64,000 nt of DNA from Sphingomonas jejuensis (GTDB lineage Bacteria > Pseudomonadota > Alphaproteobacteria > Sphingomonadales > Sphingomonadaceae): positions 826,709 through 890,708 of the forward strand of contig NZ_JAATJE010000002.1 of the NCBI RefSeq assembly GCF_011927695.1, written 5' to 3'. The first letter of the stretch is position 1. The number at the start of each line of letters is the position of its first letter. Both the position numbers and the translations under genes were made by a program. The notes beneath the pieces are model-generated. The model made no database searches. It worked only from the letters and a program-made list of their open reading frames with translations, and had not been told where the DNA came from. Below, one piece after another: positions 21,926 through 30,961 of the stretch.

Positions 21926-23158
21926 TCAGTTCGCCTTGGCGGCGGCGCCGTTTCCGCTGCCGGCGCCGCCCTCACCGTTGCCCTCGGCGGGCGGCGGCGC
22001 GATGCGCTGCGGCGCACTGGCGGGCACGGGCCTGATCTGCGCGCCCGGCCGCAGGTTGGCCGTGCCCTGCACGATCACCCGGTCGCCGGGGTTCAGCCCG
22101 CGCGTCACCACCCAGTTCCCGCCCTGCGTGCGGTCGGCCACCACCTGCCGGCGGACGGCGGTGTTGTTCGGGCCGACCACGAACACGGATGCCTCGCCGG
22201 TCGGCTGGCGCTGCAGGGCCGGCTGCGGCACCAGGATCGCGCGCTGGTCGATCGCCTGGGCAAAGCCCGCCCGCACGAACATGCCGGGCAGCAGGATGCC
22301 CTGCGGATTGGGGAAGCGGGCGCGCAGCGTCACCGTGCCGGTCGCCGGGTCCACCATCGCCTCGGCGAACTGCACGGTCCCGGTCTGGCCGTAATCGCTG
22401 CCATCCTCCAGCGTCAGCCGCACCGCCGCCGATGCCGGCACCACGCCGCCTGTCGCCAGCGACCGGCGGAGCGCTAGCAGGTCGGCGCTCGATTGCTGGA
22501 TGTCGACAAAGATCGGGTCCAGCCGCTGGATCACGGTCAGGGGGTCCGCCTGGCCGACCGTCACCAGCGCGCCCTCGGTGAACAGCGACCGTCCGATGCG
22601 TCCGGTGATCGGCGCCGGCACGCGCGTGAAGCTCAGGTTGACGCGCGCCGTCTCCAGCTGCGCCCGGCTCTGCTCCACGGCGGCGGCGGCCTGGTTCGCC
22701 TGGGCGGCGGCGTCCGTGTAATCCTGCGCGCTCACCGCCTCGATCTCGGCGAGCGGGCGGAAGCGATCGGCACGGATCCGCGTCGCCTCGGCATTGGCGC
22801 GCGCGCTGTTCAGGTTGGCCTGCGCCTCGTTGGCGGCCGCGCGGTACACGCGCGGATCGATCTCATAGAGCGTCTGTCCGGCGCGGACGATCGTGCCTTC
22901 GGTGAAGAAGCGCCGGCGGATGACGCCGGCCACCTGCGGGCGCACCTCCGACATCTGATAGGCGGTGACCCGGCCGGCCAGGTCCACCGTCACCGGCACG
23001 CTGGTCGTCTGAACGGTCACGAAGCCGACCTGCGCGGGGCCGCGTGCGCCGCGGCCGCCCTCCTTGTCCGCCTCCTCGGCGGATCCGCAGGCCGTCAGCG
23101 TGAGGGCGGAAGCAAGGATCGCCGCGGACAGGATCCCGCGGCCGGTTCGTGACGTCAA
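21926..23158 (-). CDS. RND efflux periplasmic adaptor lipoprotein (AcrA/MexA family)
   Basis: About 410 aa membrane-fusion protein. Signal sequence with lipobox LTLTAC. A biotinyl-lipoyl-like half motif VRPQVAGVIRRRFFTEGTIVRAGQTLYEIDP is followed by an alpha-hairpin rich in Ala, Gln and Glu, then VNLSFTRVPAPITGRIGRSLFTEGALVTVGQ and a C-terminal beta-barrel/membrane-proximal region. The chosen start is a TTG at 23158, giving a signal sequence of normal size; a longer frame to 23272 would add 38 residues before it. First gene of the adaptor-pump-channel operon. Ends in a Gly/Ala/Asn-rich tail. Confidence 0.9.
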   Translation of the reverse strand: MTSRTGRGILSAAILASALTLTACGSAEEADKEGGRGARGPAQVGFVTVQTTSVPVTVDLAGRVTAYQMSEVRPQVAGVIRRRFFTEGTIVRAGQTLYEIDPRVYRAAANEAQANLNSARANAEATRIRADRFRPLAEIEAVSAQDYTDAAAQANQAAAAVEQSRAQLETARVNLSFTRVPAPITGRIGRSLFTEGALVTVGQADPLTVIQRLDPIFVDIQQSSADLLALRRSLATGGVVPASAAVRLTLEDGSDYGQTGTVQFAEAMVDPATGTVTLRARFPNPQGILLPGMFVRAGFAQAIDQRAILVPQPALQRQPTGEASVFVVGPNNTAVRRQVVADRTQGGNWVVTRGLNPGDRVIVQGTANLRPGAQIRPVPASAPQRIAPPPAEGNGEGGAGSGNGAAAKAN

Positions 23159-23293
23159 TTGGCGATCCTGACTGACCTGGACGAAGGCGCGGGGGGCCGC
23201 GCACCGGGTGGATGGTCCGCTGTGATAACGTCCATCAACCCGATCGCGAAGCGCCGAATGCGCTTCTGTCATCGGTGGTCGGTCGGACCTTGA

Positions 23294-23926
23294 TCAGGGC
23301 TGAACGAAACTGGTCGTCGTGATCCGGTGGAGCTTCTGGACGGTGCCGCCCGGCAGGGTGTGGCTGCCGTCCTCCGCCACCGCCGCCACCAGCAGGTAGC
23401 GTCCGGGCACCTGCGGAGTGACGGTCACGGTGCCGGCGGCGTCGGTCTTCAGCGTGCTGGTGCTCCGGTCCGGCGCCACCAGCGTCACGTCCGTCCCCGC
23501 CGCGGGCCGCCCGTCGCGCAGCACGGTGAAGCGGTCGCCGTTCGCCGCCGCCGGGACGATCTCGAAGGGCAGTTCATGGCGCGGCTCGGCGCGCCCGGCG
23601 CGGGCGTAGTAGATCACGCCCTCGCGCGCCCCGTCCTCGCCCCACGGCGCGAACACATTGTCGTCCCAGGCGCGCACATCGCCGGCAGGCACCGCCACCT
23701 CGATGAAGCCCGCGCGGCGCACCTGTTCGGCGGTGGACGCCGGCACCAGCCGCGGCTGGCGCAGCTTGGCGAACTCAGGGTCGCCGCCCGGCGGCAGCGG
23801 CTCGGCCGGCTCGCCCAGGTAGATGCGCGCAGGCCCGGCGCCGTCGCGCTCGATCCACACCTCGTGCGCGCTCGCGGCGGCGGCAGTGCCCAGCATCAAC
23901 AGGGCAAGCAGCGTCTTCGTTACCAT
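23294..23926 (-). CDS. DUF4198 periplasmic protein at the end of the siderophore-uptake operon
   Basis: 210 aa with a cleavable signal peptide (hydrophobic core 5-17, then ASAHEVW). The mature protein starts with the HEVWIE block typical of DUF4198, related to the NikM/CbiM-associated periplasmic components, and ends in a fibronectin/CarboxypepD-reg-like beta-sandwich (GTVTVTPQVPGRYLLVA). It overlaps the DUF3325 gene by seven bases and so belongs to the same transcript as the TonB receptor. Members of this family have been tied to nickel or cobalt uptake; here the context is siderophore-like, so the metal is open. Confidence 0.75.
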   Translation of the reverse strand: MVTKTLLALLMLGTAAAASAHEVWIERDGAGPARIYLGEPAEPLPPGGDPEFAKLRQPRLVPASTAEQVRRAGFIEVAVPAGDVRAWDDNVFAPWGEDGAREGVIYYARAGRAEPRHELPFEIVPAAANGDRFTVLRDGRPAAGTDVTLVAPDRSTSTLKTDAAGTVTVTPQVPGRYLLVAAVAEDGSHTLPGGTVQKLHRITTTSFVQP

Positions 23927-24240
23927 GGTCGTCTCCGGATGGATGAGGCTGCCGGCCGCACGCCGGTCGCGGGCGGGGCGGGCAGGAGGTTGAGGAGCAG
24001 AAAGCTGATGCCCGCGCCCGTCATGACGGTGCCGCAGGCCAGCACGGGGCCGAAGATCCAGCCCGACCCGATCACCGGGGGCATAAGGCTCAGCGCCAAC
24101 AGGATCCAGCCGATCGCGCGCATCCGCCGCTTGCGCTCCGGCGCGGGCAGCAGGCCGAATCGGCGGCGGTAATGCGCGTCGGTGGCCAGCCCCAGCATGC
24201 CGAAGCCGACGGTGGCGAGCAGGATGGCAAGCGCGCTCAC
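23920..24240 (-). CDS. DUF3325 small membrane protein of iron-siderophore operon
   Basis: 106 aa with three predicted membrane helices (about 2-19, 42-60, 64-88). The TDAHYRRRFG motif after helix 1 and GWILLALSLMPP in helix 2 are DUF3325 hallmarks. Family members occur almost only beside PepSY and TonB-receptor genes. GTG start, overlapping the stop of the PepSY gene (GTGA). Role unknown; presumably assists the PepSY protein in releasing iron in the periplasm. Confidence 0.78.
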   Translation of the reverse strand: MSALAILLATVGFGMLGLATDAHYRRRFGLLPAPERKRRMRAIGWILLALSLMPPVIGSGWIFGPVLACGTVMTGAGISFLLLNLLPAPPATGVRPAASSIRRRPW

Positions 24241-25847
24241 GCGGCCGGCTCCAGCGCCACGCGTCGCGGCGCGATCTTCGCCGCTACCCGGCTCTCCCGA
24301 CGTCGCGTCGCCTTCGGCCGGTATCGCGACACCCGCCGCGCCACCGCCAGATAGCCGATCCCGAACAAGAGCAGCACCGCGTCGATCGACGCCAGCGCCC
24401 AGTCTCCCGACATCAGCGTGGCCGGCAGCCCCACGCGCGTGGCCACCATGTTGAACAGCGGCAGCATGACCAGCATCAGGCCGGTCGCCGCCAGCTGCCA
24501 CGCCCATGCCCGCTTCGGCGTCTGGATGAACCCCGCGACCGCCGCCGCGCCCCAGACGATGAACAGCCAGTGGACCTCCCACGCCGCGCGGTCGGCCATG
24601 CCCGCCGGCAGCAGGCGGTTGGCCCACAGCATCGCGGCCGTGCCGAGCGGAAAGCCCGCGATGAAGGCGATGTTCAACCGCTCGACCACGCGAAAGCCCA
24701 GATAGGGACGGGTGGGGTCGGGCAGCTTCTCGCGCCGCTTCACCGTCCACATGACCAGCCCGCTCGCCACCATCAGCGATCCCGCGACCCCGCCCAGGAA
24801 GTAGATCCAGCGCGTCACCGGATCGGCGAAGCGCCCGGCATGCAGCCCGATCATCGCTCCGGCCGTCACCGCCGCGGCTCCGGGTGGCGGCGATTGCCAG
24901 ATCAGCGCGCCCGTTGTCCCGTCATAGGTGACGCGCGGCGGCCGCGTGTTCAGCATGGATGCGGCCGCGCGGGTCACGCTGATGCGCTGCGCCCGGTCGC
25001 CCGCCTCGGCCACCTCGACATAGCCTGCCGGCCCGCCCAGCCGCCGTTCGGCATCGCGCACCACATCGGTCAGCCGCACCATCGGCGCGGCCACGCCCGT
25101 GCGCTCGACCGCCTCGGCCTGCGGGAACACCGTCTTCGAAAAGCCGGTTTCGTCCGCGTAGTTGGCGACCACCGCCCACGGCATCAGCAGCGCCATCAGC
25201 GTGACGAGCCCGGTATAGGTGATCATCAGGTGGAACGGCAGCGCCAGCACCGCCGTCGCGTTGTGCCCGTCGAGCCACGACCGCTGCCCCTTGCCGCGCC
25301 TCAGCGTGAAGAAGTCGCGGAAGATCTTCTTGTGGGTCACGATCCCGCTCAGGATCGCGACCAGCATCATCATGGTCGCCAGCCCGACCAGCCAGCGCGC
25401 CCAGATGACCGGCATGTAATGAAGGTCGAAGTGGAAGCGGTAGAAGAACTCCCCGCCCCGCGTGTCGCGCGCCGTTGACACCTGGCCGTTCGCGTCGATC
25501 AGCGCCTGGGTGTCGCGCCGCCCGCGTCCACCGCGTCCGCGGCCGCGTGGCTCGCCCGGCTTCGGCTGCGGCTGCCAGAACAGCGCCGCCCCCGGCGACC
25601 GCGCGTTCGCCATCGTGATGAACCAGGATTTGGCGTCGGGCACCTTGGCCTCCAGGAAGCGCTGCGCCCCGTCCAGAGCGCGCAGCGGCTGTTCCACGCG
25701 CGGCAGCTCCGGCCGCATCCAGCGATTGAGCGCCTCGCGCCCGAACGCGATCGTGCCGGCCACGAACACCAGGAACAGCACCCATCCGAGCAGCAGCCCC
25801 GACCAGGTGTGGAGCAGCGCCTGCGACTGGCGGAATCCCTGGCTCAT
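24237..25847 (-). CDS. PepSY-associated membrane protein (PiuB/FoxB-type periplasmic ferrisiderophore reductase)
   Basis: 536 aa. N-terminal helix SGLLLGWVLFLVFVAGTIAF, then a periplasmic loop with HFDLHYMP, a helix ending GIVTHKKIFRDFFTLRRGKGQRSWLDGH, further helices with HLMITYTGL, a PepSY-like loop (about 285-345) and a C-terminal bundle. The conserved histidines are consistent with haem b binding, and such proteins (FoxB, PiuB) reduce Fe(III)-siderophores in the periplasm. An Arg/Gly-rich insert (RGRGRGGRGRR) near residue 107 is unusual. ATG at 25847 overlaps the DUF3649 stop (ATGA). C-terminal 30 residues are highly basic, thus cytoplasmic. Confidence 0.86.
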   Translation of the reverse strand: MSQGFRQSQALLHTWSGLLLGWVLFLVFVAGTIAFGREALNRWMRPELPRVEQPLRALDGAQRFLEAKVPDAKSWFITMANARSPGAALFWQPQPKPGEPRGRGRGGRGRRDTQALIDANGQVSTARDTRGGEFFYRFHFDLHYMPVIWARWLVGLATMMMLVAILSGIVTHKKIFRDFFTLRRGKGQRSWLDGHNATAVLALPFHLMITYTGLVTLMALLMPWAVVANYADETGFSKTVFPQAEAVERTGVAAPMVRLTDVVRDAERRLGGPAGYVEVAEAGDRAQRISVTRAAASMLNTRPPRVTYDGTTGALIWQSPPPGAAAVTAGAMIGLHAGRFADPVTRWIYFLGGVAGSLMVASGLVMWTVKRREKLPDPTRPYLGFRVVERLNIAFIAGFPLGTAAMLWANRLLPAGMADRAAWEVHWLFIVWGAAAVAGFIQTPKRAWAWQLAATGLMLVMLPLFNMVATRVGLPATLMSGDWALASIDAVLLLFGIGYLAVARRVSRYRPKATRRRESRVAAKIAPRRVALEPAA

Positions 25848-26158
25848 GCCGCCACCACCGGTCCGGCGGCCATCCAGGCGATCGCGGCCGCGATCCCGCC
25901 CAGCAGCATCAGCACGGCCATCGCGCGCACGCCGCTGCGCGCGGCAAAGGCCCCCATCGCCGCCACCGCACAGACGACAAAGGCGATCAGCGTCGCCCAG
26001 ATCGTCGCCTCGGACGGGCCGCCAGGCAGCGTGCGGGCAAGCGCCATCGCCCACAGGCTCGCCACGGCATATCCGACCGGCACGGCCGCAAGGACGCGCA
26101 GCACGACGTCACCGCGTCGTGCCCAGCGTCGCCGCGCGCCCGTGCCGACCGCGCTCAC
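25844..26158 (-). CDS. DUF3649 small membrane protein
   Basis: 104 aa with three hydrophobic helices (about 19-40, 52-72, 78-100). VLRVLAAVPVGYAVASLWAMAL and the FAARSGVRAM segment match DUF3649, a family sitting between TonB receptors and PepSY genes in iron-uptake operons. GTG start overlapping the receptor stop (GTGA). Function not known experimentally as far as I recall. Confidence 0.75.
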   Translation of the reverse strand: MSAVGTGARRRWARRGDVVLRVLAAVPVGYAVASLWAMALARTLPGGPSEATIWATLIAFVVCAVAAMGAFAARSGVRAMAVLMLLGGIAAAIAWMAAGPVVAA

Positions 26159-28491
26159 TGGAAGGTGTACCTGACCGTCGCGAACACGCTGCGCGGCTGC
26201 CCGAAATAATTGCCGCGCCCTGTCGACGAGATGCGCGCATAATAGGTCTTGTCGAGCAGGTTGTTGACGTTGACCGACAGGCTCAGCTGCTCGGTCAGGC
26301 GGTAACCCGCCCGCAGGTCCACCACCGCATAGCCTTCCTGCCGCACGACCGACGATACCGTCGGTCGGCCGTTCGCCCCGATGATCGACGGCGTGCCGCC
26401 GAACGTCTCGCTGAACCATGTCACGCTGCCGCCGATGCTGCCCCCGGCAAGCGGGCCGTCGCTTGGCGCATAGTTGGTGAACAGCTTCACCATGTGCTCT
26501 GGGATGATGGGCGTCAGCGCCAGCCCCTCGAACTGCGGCTGCGTGTCCTCCAGATATTCGGTGGTGGTGTAGCTATATCCGCCGTTCACCCGCCAGTCGG
26601 GCAGGATCTCGCCGCTCGCTTCCAGCTCCACGCCGCGCGCGCGCACCCGGCCGACCTGCAGGAAGGTCAGCGGATCGTCCGGCGGGTTGAAGTTCCGGTT
26701 GCCCTGCGTGATCTGGTAGACCGCGGCCGACAGCAGCAGCCGGTCGGCCATCAGCGTCAGCTTGGTGCCCGCCTCATATTGATCGCCCAGCAGCGGCTGC
26801 ACCTCGCCGCCGCCCAGCAGCGTGCGTCCGGCCGGCGCCGACTGCGGCGTGAAGCTGTCGGCATAGCTGGCGTAGACGTTCAGGTTCTCGGTGATGTCCC
26901 AGACCAGCCCGGCATAGGGCGTGAAGCGGCCGTCATAGCCGAGGTTGGTCTGCGGCAGCAGCCGGGGCAGCACCGTCTGCGCATCCTGGTCCCACCAGGT
27001 CAGCCGCCCGCCGCCGATCAGCGTCAGGCCCTCCACCGGGCTGAAGCGCAGCTGGCCGTAGATGCCATATTGCTCCACCTGCGTGGTCGTGCCGCCCCAG
27101 ACCTGGATGACGCAGTTGGCAGGCGCGGGCGTCACCGGCGTGGTCGATGCCGGGCAGGTCGCGCCCGTTCCCTGCACCGGATAATAGGGCAGGGCGTTGT
27201 ACGGATCGAGCGGCGGCTCCGCCGGCGACACCGGGTTGAACACGTTGATCCGCGCGAAATTGGACAGCCGCGTGAAATAGCTGTCGTAGTCCTGCGCCTG
27301 ATAATCGACACCCAGGATCAGCGTCTGCTCACGCCCGAACAGCGGGATGGAGCCGATCGCGTTGGCATCGAACGACGTGTACTTGGCGAAACTGTCGCCG
27401 CGGTAGGCAATCTGGTTGGTGGTGCCGCCATTGGCCGGCGTCACCGGCTGGTTGCCGATGTAGCTGTAGACATCGATGCGATCGACATCGCTGTGCATGC
27501 CGGTCGCGCGCAGCGTCCACCGGTCGCTCACCTGGTGCGCGATCTCCGCAAAGGCGGTCCAGGTCTCGGACTCGAACCGGTTCCAGTCGGCGCCCAGATA
27601 GGTCGACCGCTCGATATCGAGCAGCTGGCCCTCGCTGCCGTCCGCGCCGCCGGCGATCCCGGGCAGGCCGGACTGGATGGCCGGCCGGAACCGGTCGTAA
27701 TAGCCGCCGGCCGTCACCGTCGTGCGCTCGCCCAGTTCCACCGCGACCACGCCGTAAGCGCCGATGCGGTTGCGATGCGCGACGTCGAAGAACTGGTCCT
27801 GGTCCTGCGCCATCACGCCCGCGCGCACGCCGACGCCGCTTGTGACCGGCACCGACACGTCCAGCTCGGCGCGCAGATTGTCCCAGCTGCCATAGCCGAG
27901 CGAGGCCTGCATGCGCGCGGTGTCCAGCGGCCGCTTGCGCACCAGGTTGATGCTGCCCGCCGGATTGCCCGATCCGCTGAACAGCCCCGCCGGCCCGCGC
28001 AGCACCTCCAGCCGGTCGTAGAAGAACAGGTCGGGCACCACGGCCGGAAAGCCGAACGACAGCGTGGGCACGCCGTCCACCAGATAGTTGTTGATGGCAA
28101 AGCCGCGCGACAGGAAGCTCGGGTCCTCGCTGCCGACGCCCGTCACGGTGATGCCGTTGGTGGCGGTCAGCGCGTCTTCCAGCGTGAACAGGTTCTGCGC
28201 CTCGATCTGCTCGCGGTCGACCACCGTCACCGTGTTGGGCACGTCCTTCAGCGGGGTCACGGTCTTGCCCACCGCCTGGCCATAGCTCTTGCCGAGCACG
28301 ATGATGTCGTCAGACGCCTGCGCGTCGGCAAAGCTCGCGCCCGCATCGATCGACGCATCGGCAGCCGCATCGACCGCGGCGTCCGCCACTGCACCGGTCG
28401 CCGCTGCACCATCGTCGGCCGCTGCCCGGGCCGGCGCGGCGCCGATCCCGCCGATCGCCACCGTTGCAAGAAGGATGCTCGAAAATCGCAC
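26155..28491 (-). CDS. TonB-dependent siderophore receptor
   Basis: 778 aa outer-membrane receptor. Signal peptide (ARAAADD cleavage region near 23), an Ala/Asp-rich spacer, a TonB box candidate DDIIVLG near 61-67, plug domain with PNTVTVVDREQIEAQNLFTLEDAL and LRGPAGLFSGSGNPAGSINLVRKRP, and a beta-barrel ending in the terminal aromatic VRYTFQ. The plug order matches FhuE/FpvA-type ferric-siderophore receptors; no extra N-terminal signalling domain is present, so it does not drive a sigma/anti-sigma system itself. Expression is probably iron-controlled (see sites at 28515-28563). First gene of a five-gene unit with DUF3649, PepSY, DUF3325 and DUF4198, all overlapping. Confidence 0.93.
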   Translation of the reverse strand: MRFSSILLATVAIGGIGAAPARAAADDGAAATGAVADAAVDAAADASIDAGASFADAQASDDIIVLGKSYGQAVGKTVTPLKDVPNTVTVVDREQIEAQNLFTLEDALTATNGITVTGVGSEDPSFLSRGFAINNYLVDGVPTLSFGFPAVVPDLFFYDRLEVLRGPAGLFSGSGNPAGSINLVRKRPLDTARMQASLGYGSWDNLRAELDVSVPVTSGVGVRAGVMAQDQDQFFDVAHRNRIGAYGVVAVELGERTTVTAGGYYDRFRPAIQSGLPGIAGGADGSEGQLLDIERSTYLGADWNRFESETWTAFAEIAHQVSDRWTLRATGMHSDVDRIDVYSYIGNQPVTPANGGTTNQIAYRGDSFAKYTSFDANAIGSIPLFGREQTLILGVDYQAQDYDSYFTRLSNFARINVFNPVSPAEPPLDPYNALPYYPVQGTGATCPASTTPVTPAPANCVIQVWGGTTTQVEQYGIYGQLRFSPVEGLTLIGGGRLTWWDQDAQTVLPRLLPQTNLGYDGRFTPYAGLVWDITENLNVYASYADSFTPQSAPAGRTLLGGGEVQPLLGDQYEAGTKLTLMADRLLLSAAVYQITQGNRNFNPPDDPLTFLQVGRVRARGVELEASGEILPDWRVNGGYSYTTTEYLEDTQPQFEGLALTPIIPEHMVKLFTNYAPSDGPLAGGSIGGSVTWFSETFGGTPSIIGANGRPTVSSVVRQEGYAVVDLRAGYRLTEQLSLSVNVNNLLDKTYYARISSTGRGNYFGQPRSVFATVRYTFQ

Positions 28492-28514
28492 GCCAGAACC
28501 CCGCTTTTGCTTCT

Positions 28515-28563
28515 TGCGAATGGTTCTTAGTCGCGAGTCTGTTGCGAGTCACTAGCATTATCA
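28515..28563 (-). promoter_or_regulatory. Two Fur-box-like sites upstream of the siderophore receptor
   Basis: The 7-1-7 Fur consensus TGANAATNATTNTCA is matched at 9 of 12 defined positions by TGCGAATGGTTCTTA (plus strand, 28515-28529) and also 9 of 12 by TGATAATGCTAGTGA (minus strand, 28549-28563). Both lie 24-72 bp before the receptor start in an AT-richer stretch. Imperfect matches, so moderate support. A Fur-family gene is at 44.8 kb. Confidence 0.42.
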
Positions 28564-28618
28564 AATTATTCGAGCGGAGCGCCCCGCAGCGCCGGCCGGC
28601 ATCCTCCACCCCGCGTCG

Positions 28619-30961
28619 CTAGGCGGCATCCTCCATGCGCGTGCCGATCAGCGCGTCGACCTCGCTCGACGACACCGGCCGGCTGAACAGATAGCCCTGG
28701 ATGTTGTCGCAACCCTCGCCGCGCAGCCGGCTCAGCTGGGCGGCGTCCTCCACGCCCTCTGCGGTGATGTCCATGCCCAGCGCTTTCGCAAGGTGGACGA
28801 TCGCGCGGACGATCGCGGCCGAACCCGCGTCGCGCGCCACGTCGGTGACGAACGACCGGTCGATCTTGATCTTGTCGAAAGGGAAACCGCGCAGATAGCT
28901 GAGCGAGGAATAGCCGGTGCCGAAATCGTCCAGCGCGATGCGGATGCCCATCGACCGCAGCCGGTGCAGCAGCGCGACTACCGCTTCCTCCCCCTCGAGG
29001 AACACCGACTCCGTGATCTCGATCTCCAGCCGCTCCGGCGGCAGCCCGCTCGCCGCCAGCGCCTGCATGACGATCGCCGGAAAGCCGGAATTGCGGAACT
29101 GCAGCGGCGACACGTTCACCGCGACCCGCACATGCGCGGGCCAGCGGCGCGCCTCGCGGCATGCCTCGTGCAGCACCCATTCGCCGATCGCGATGATCAG
29201 CCCGCTGTCTTCCGCGATGCCGATGAAGTCGCTCGGCAGCACCAGCCCGCGCTCCGGATGGCGCCAGCGCAAAAGCGCCTCCAGGGCACCGACGCGGTTG
29301 TTCTTCAGGTCGAGCACCGGCTGGTAATGCAGCTCGAAATGGCCCAGCCGGATCGCGTCACGCAGGTCCAGCTCCACCTGCCGCCGCCGCCGCGCGGCCG
29401 CGTCGAGCTCGGGCTCGAAGAAGCGGAACACGCCGCGCCCGTCCTGCTTGGCGCGGTAGAGCGCCAGGTCCGCGCTCTTCATCAGCGCGTCGGCATCGCT
29501 GCCGTCGTTGGGCGCCACCGCGATGCCGATGCTGACGTCGCCGGCGATCTGGTGCTGGTCGGCGTCCAGCGGCTGGCGCATCGCATCCATGATCGCCTGG
29601 GCGAGCGCGCGGGGCCGGTCGACGTCGACCTGGCCCGACAGGATGATGGCGAATTCGTCGCCGCCCAGCCGCGCGACCATGCCGTCGGGCGACAGCCCCG
29701 TCAGCCGCCGGCCGAGCTGCTGCAGCAACGCGTCGCCGACCGGATGGCCCAGCGTGTCGTTGACGTCCTTGAACCGGTCCAGGTCCAGGCACAGCACCGC
29801 CACCTGGTGCCGGTTGCGCTCGCCGGATGCGATCGCCTGGTCCAGCGCCTGGCGGAAATAGGCGCGGTTGGGCAATCCGGTCAGCGTGTCGTGGAACGCC
29901 AGGTGGCTGATCCTGTTCTCGCGGTCCTGGATGCCGTCGGCCATGCGGTTGAAGCTGGCCGCCAGTCGGCCGATCTCGTCGCGGCCTTCCACCTCCACCC
30001 GGCTGTGCGTGCCTTCCTCCAGCGCGCGTGCCGCCGCATCCAGCGCCGCGATCGGCCGGGCGATGCTCTGCGCCAGCCGCCGGCTCGCCAGCACCACGAG
30101 CAGCAGGCCGATCAGGCCGGCCAGCGCGATGCCGATCTGCAGCGATCGATAGGGCGCCAGCGCATCGATCAGCGGATAGCGGATCAGGATCGCGGCCACA
30201 GGCTCCGGCCCGACTCCCGCCAGCGGCTTGGCCGTGGCAAAGGCGCGCCCGCTGCTCAGGTTGAGCGTGGCCATCGCCCGTCTGTGGGTCGACTGCTCGA
30301 TCAGCCGGTCGATCTCCTCCCCGCCGATCTCATGGTCGTCGGCCGCGCGCCAGCCGGCGGCCGTGCGCTGCACGATGGTGGCGCGCAGCGGAATGGCGGA
30401 CAGCCGCTCCAGCATGTCCATCTCCGCGCCGTCCAGCTTCACCGCGAACACCACCCAGCCGATCTGCATGGGCGCCATGATCGGCGACAGCACCAGCCGA
30501 TATGCCGCGCCCTCCACGCATACCACGGCATCGCTGCGCCCGTTTTCAAGCGCGAACGGCACGGCGGCAACCGCGTCGGCCAGCGCACCCGGCGTGCCGC
30601 TCGCCCCCCCGTCCATGTCGACCATGAAGGCCTCGGTGGCGCCCGCCCGCTTGCGCACATTGGTGAGCGCGGACCGGATGGTCGGCTCGTCCGCGCTCGC
30701 CACAGCGTCGCGAAAGCCGAAGTCGCGCGCCAGCATCGCCGCCGATGTCTTCAGCGATCGGGTGCGCAGCGCCCACAGCCGGTCATAGACGCTGCCGTTG
30801 GCGGCCAGCTCGGCGCGCACCATCTCCTCGGCGTTCTGCCGGATGATGGTCTGCGCGACGGCCGCCAGGCTGATCAGCGCGGCCGCGAACAGCCCCGCAT
30901 ACAGCACCAGCAACCGGGTGCGCAGCCGGCCGAAGCCTTGAAGGCGCAACCACGACCTCAT
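28619..30961 (-). CDS. Membrane GGDEF-EAL protein with periplasmic sensor and HAMP
   Basis: 780 aa c-di-GMP enzyme. Helix 1 (about 14-38), a periplasmic sensor region (40-270) without a confident family (cache/CHASE4-like size), helix 2 (276-293), HAMP (294-346), GGDEF domain with an intact GGDEF at 433-437, and EAL domain with EAL at 561-563, NVSPLQF, ITESVFLE and DDFGTGYSS (678-686). Both active sites look competent, so synthesis and hydrolysis are both possible. The residue pair five before GGDEF is not RxxD (LTGLSPDG), so no product-inhibition I-site is obvious. ATG at 30961 overlaps the stop of the cupredoxin gene (ATGA), suggesting that the periplasmic copper protein informs the sensor. 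Confidence 0.93.
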   Translation of the reverse strand: MRSWLRLQGFGRLRTRLLVLYAGLFAAALISLAAVAQTIIRQNAEEMVRAELAANGSVYDRLWALRTRSLKTSAAMLARDFGFRDAVASADEPTIRSALTNVRKRAGATEAFMVDMDGGASGTPGALADAVAAVPFALENGRSDAVVCVEGAAYRLVLSPIMAPMQIGWVVFAVKLDGAEMDMLERLSAIPLRATIVQRTAAGWRAADDHEIGGEEIDRLIEQSTHRRAMATLNLSSGRAFATAKPLAGVGPEPVAAILIRYPLIDALAPYRSLQIGIALAGLIGLLLVVLASRRLAQSIARPIAALDAAARALEEGTHSRVEVEGRDEIGRLAASFNRMADGIQDRENRISHLAFHDTLTGLPNRAYFRQALDQAIASGERNRHQVAVLCLDLDRFKDVNDTLGHPVGDALLQQLGRRLTGLSPDGMVARLGGDEFAIILSGQVDVDRPRALAQAIMDAMRQPLDADQHQIAGDVSIGIAVAPNDGSDADALMKSADLALYRAKQDGRGVFRFFEPELDAAARRRRQVELDLRDAIRLGHFELHYQPVLDLKNNRVGALEALLRWRHPERGLVLPSDFIGIAEDSGLIIAIGEWVLHEACREARRWPAHVRVAVNVSPLQFRNSGFPAIVMQALAASGLPPERLEIEITESVFLEGEEAVVALLHRLRSMGIRIALDDFGTGYSSLSYLRGFPFDKIKIDRSFVTDVARDAGSAAIVRAIVHLAKALGMDITAEGVEDAAQLSRLRGEGCDNIQGYLFSRPVSSSEVDALIGTRMEDAA

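Noticed and set aside
25462..28530. A 1022-codon plus-strand open frame opposite the siderophore receptor operon
   Set aside because: Same reason: low-complexity translation with no motif, antisense to a complete TonB-dependent receptor and PepSY protein.
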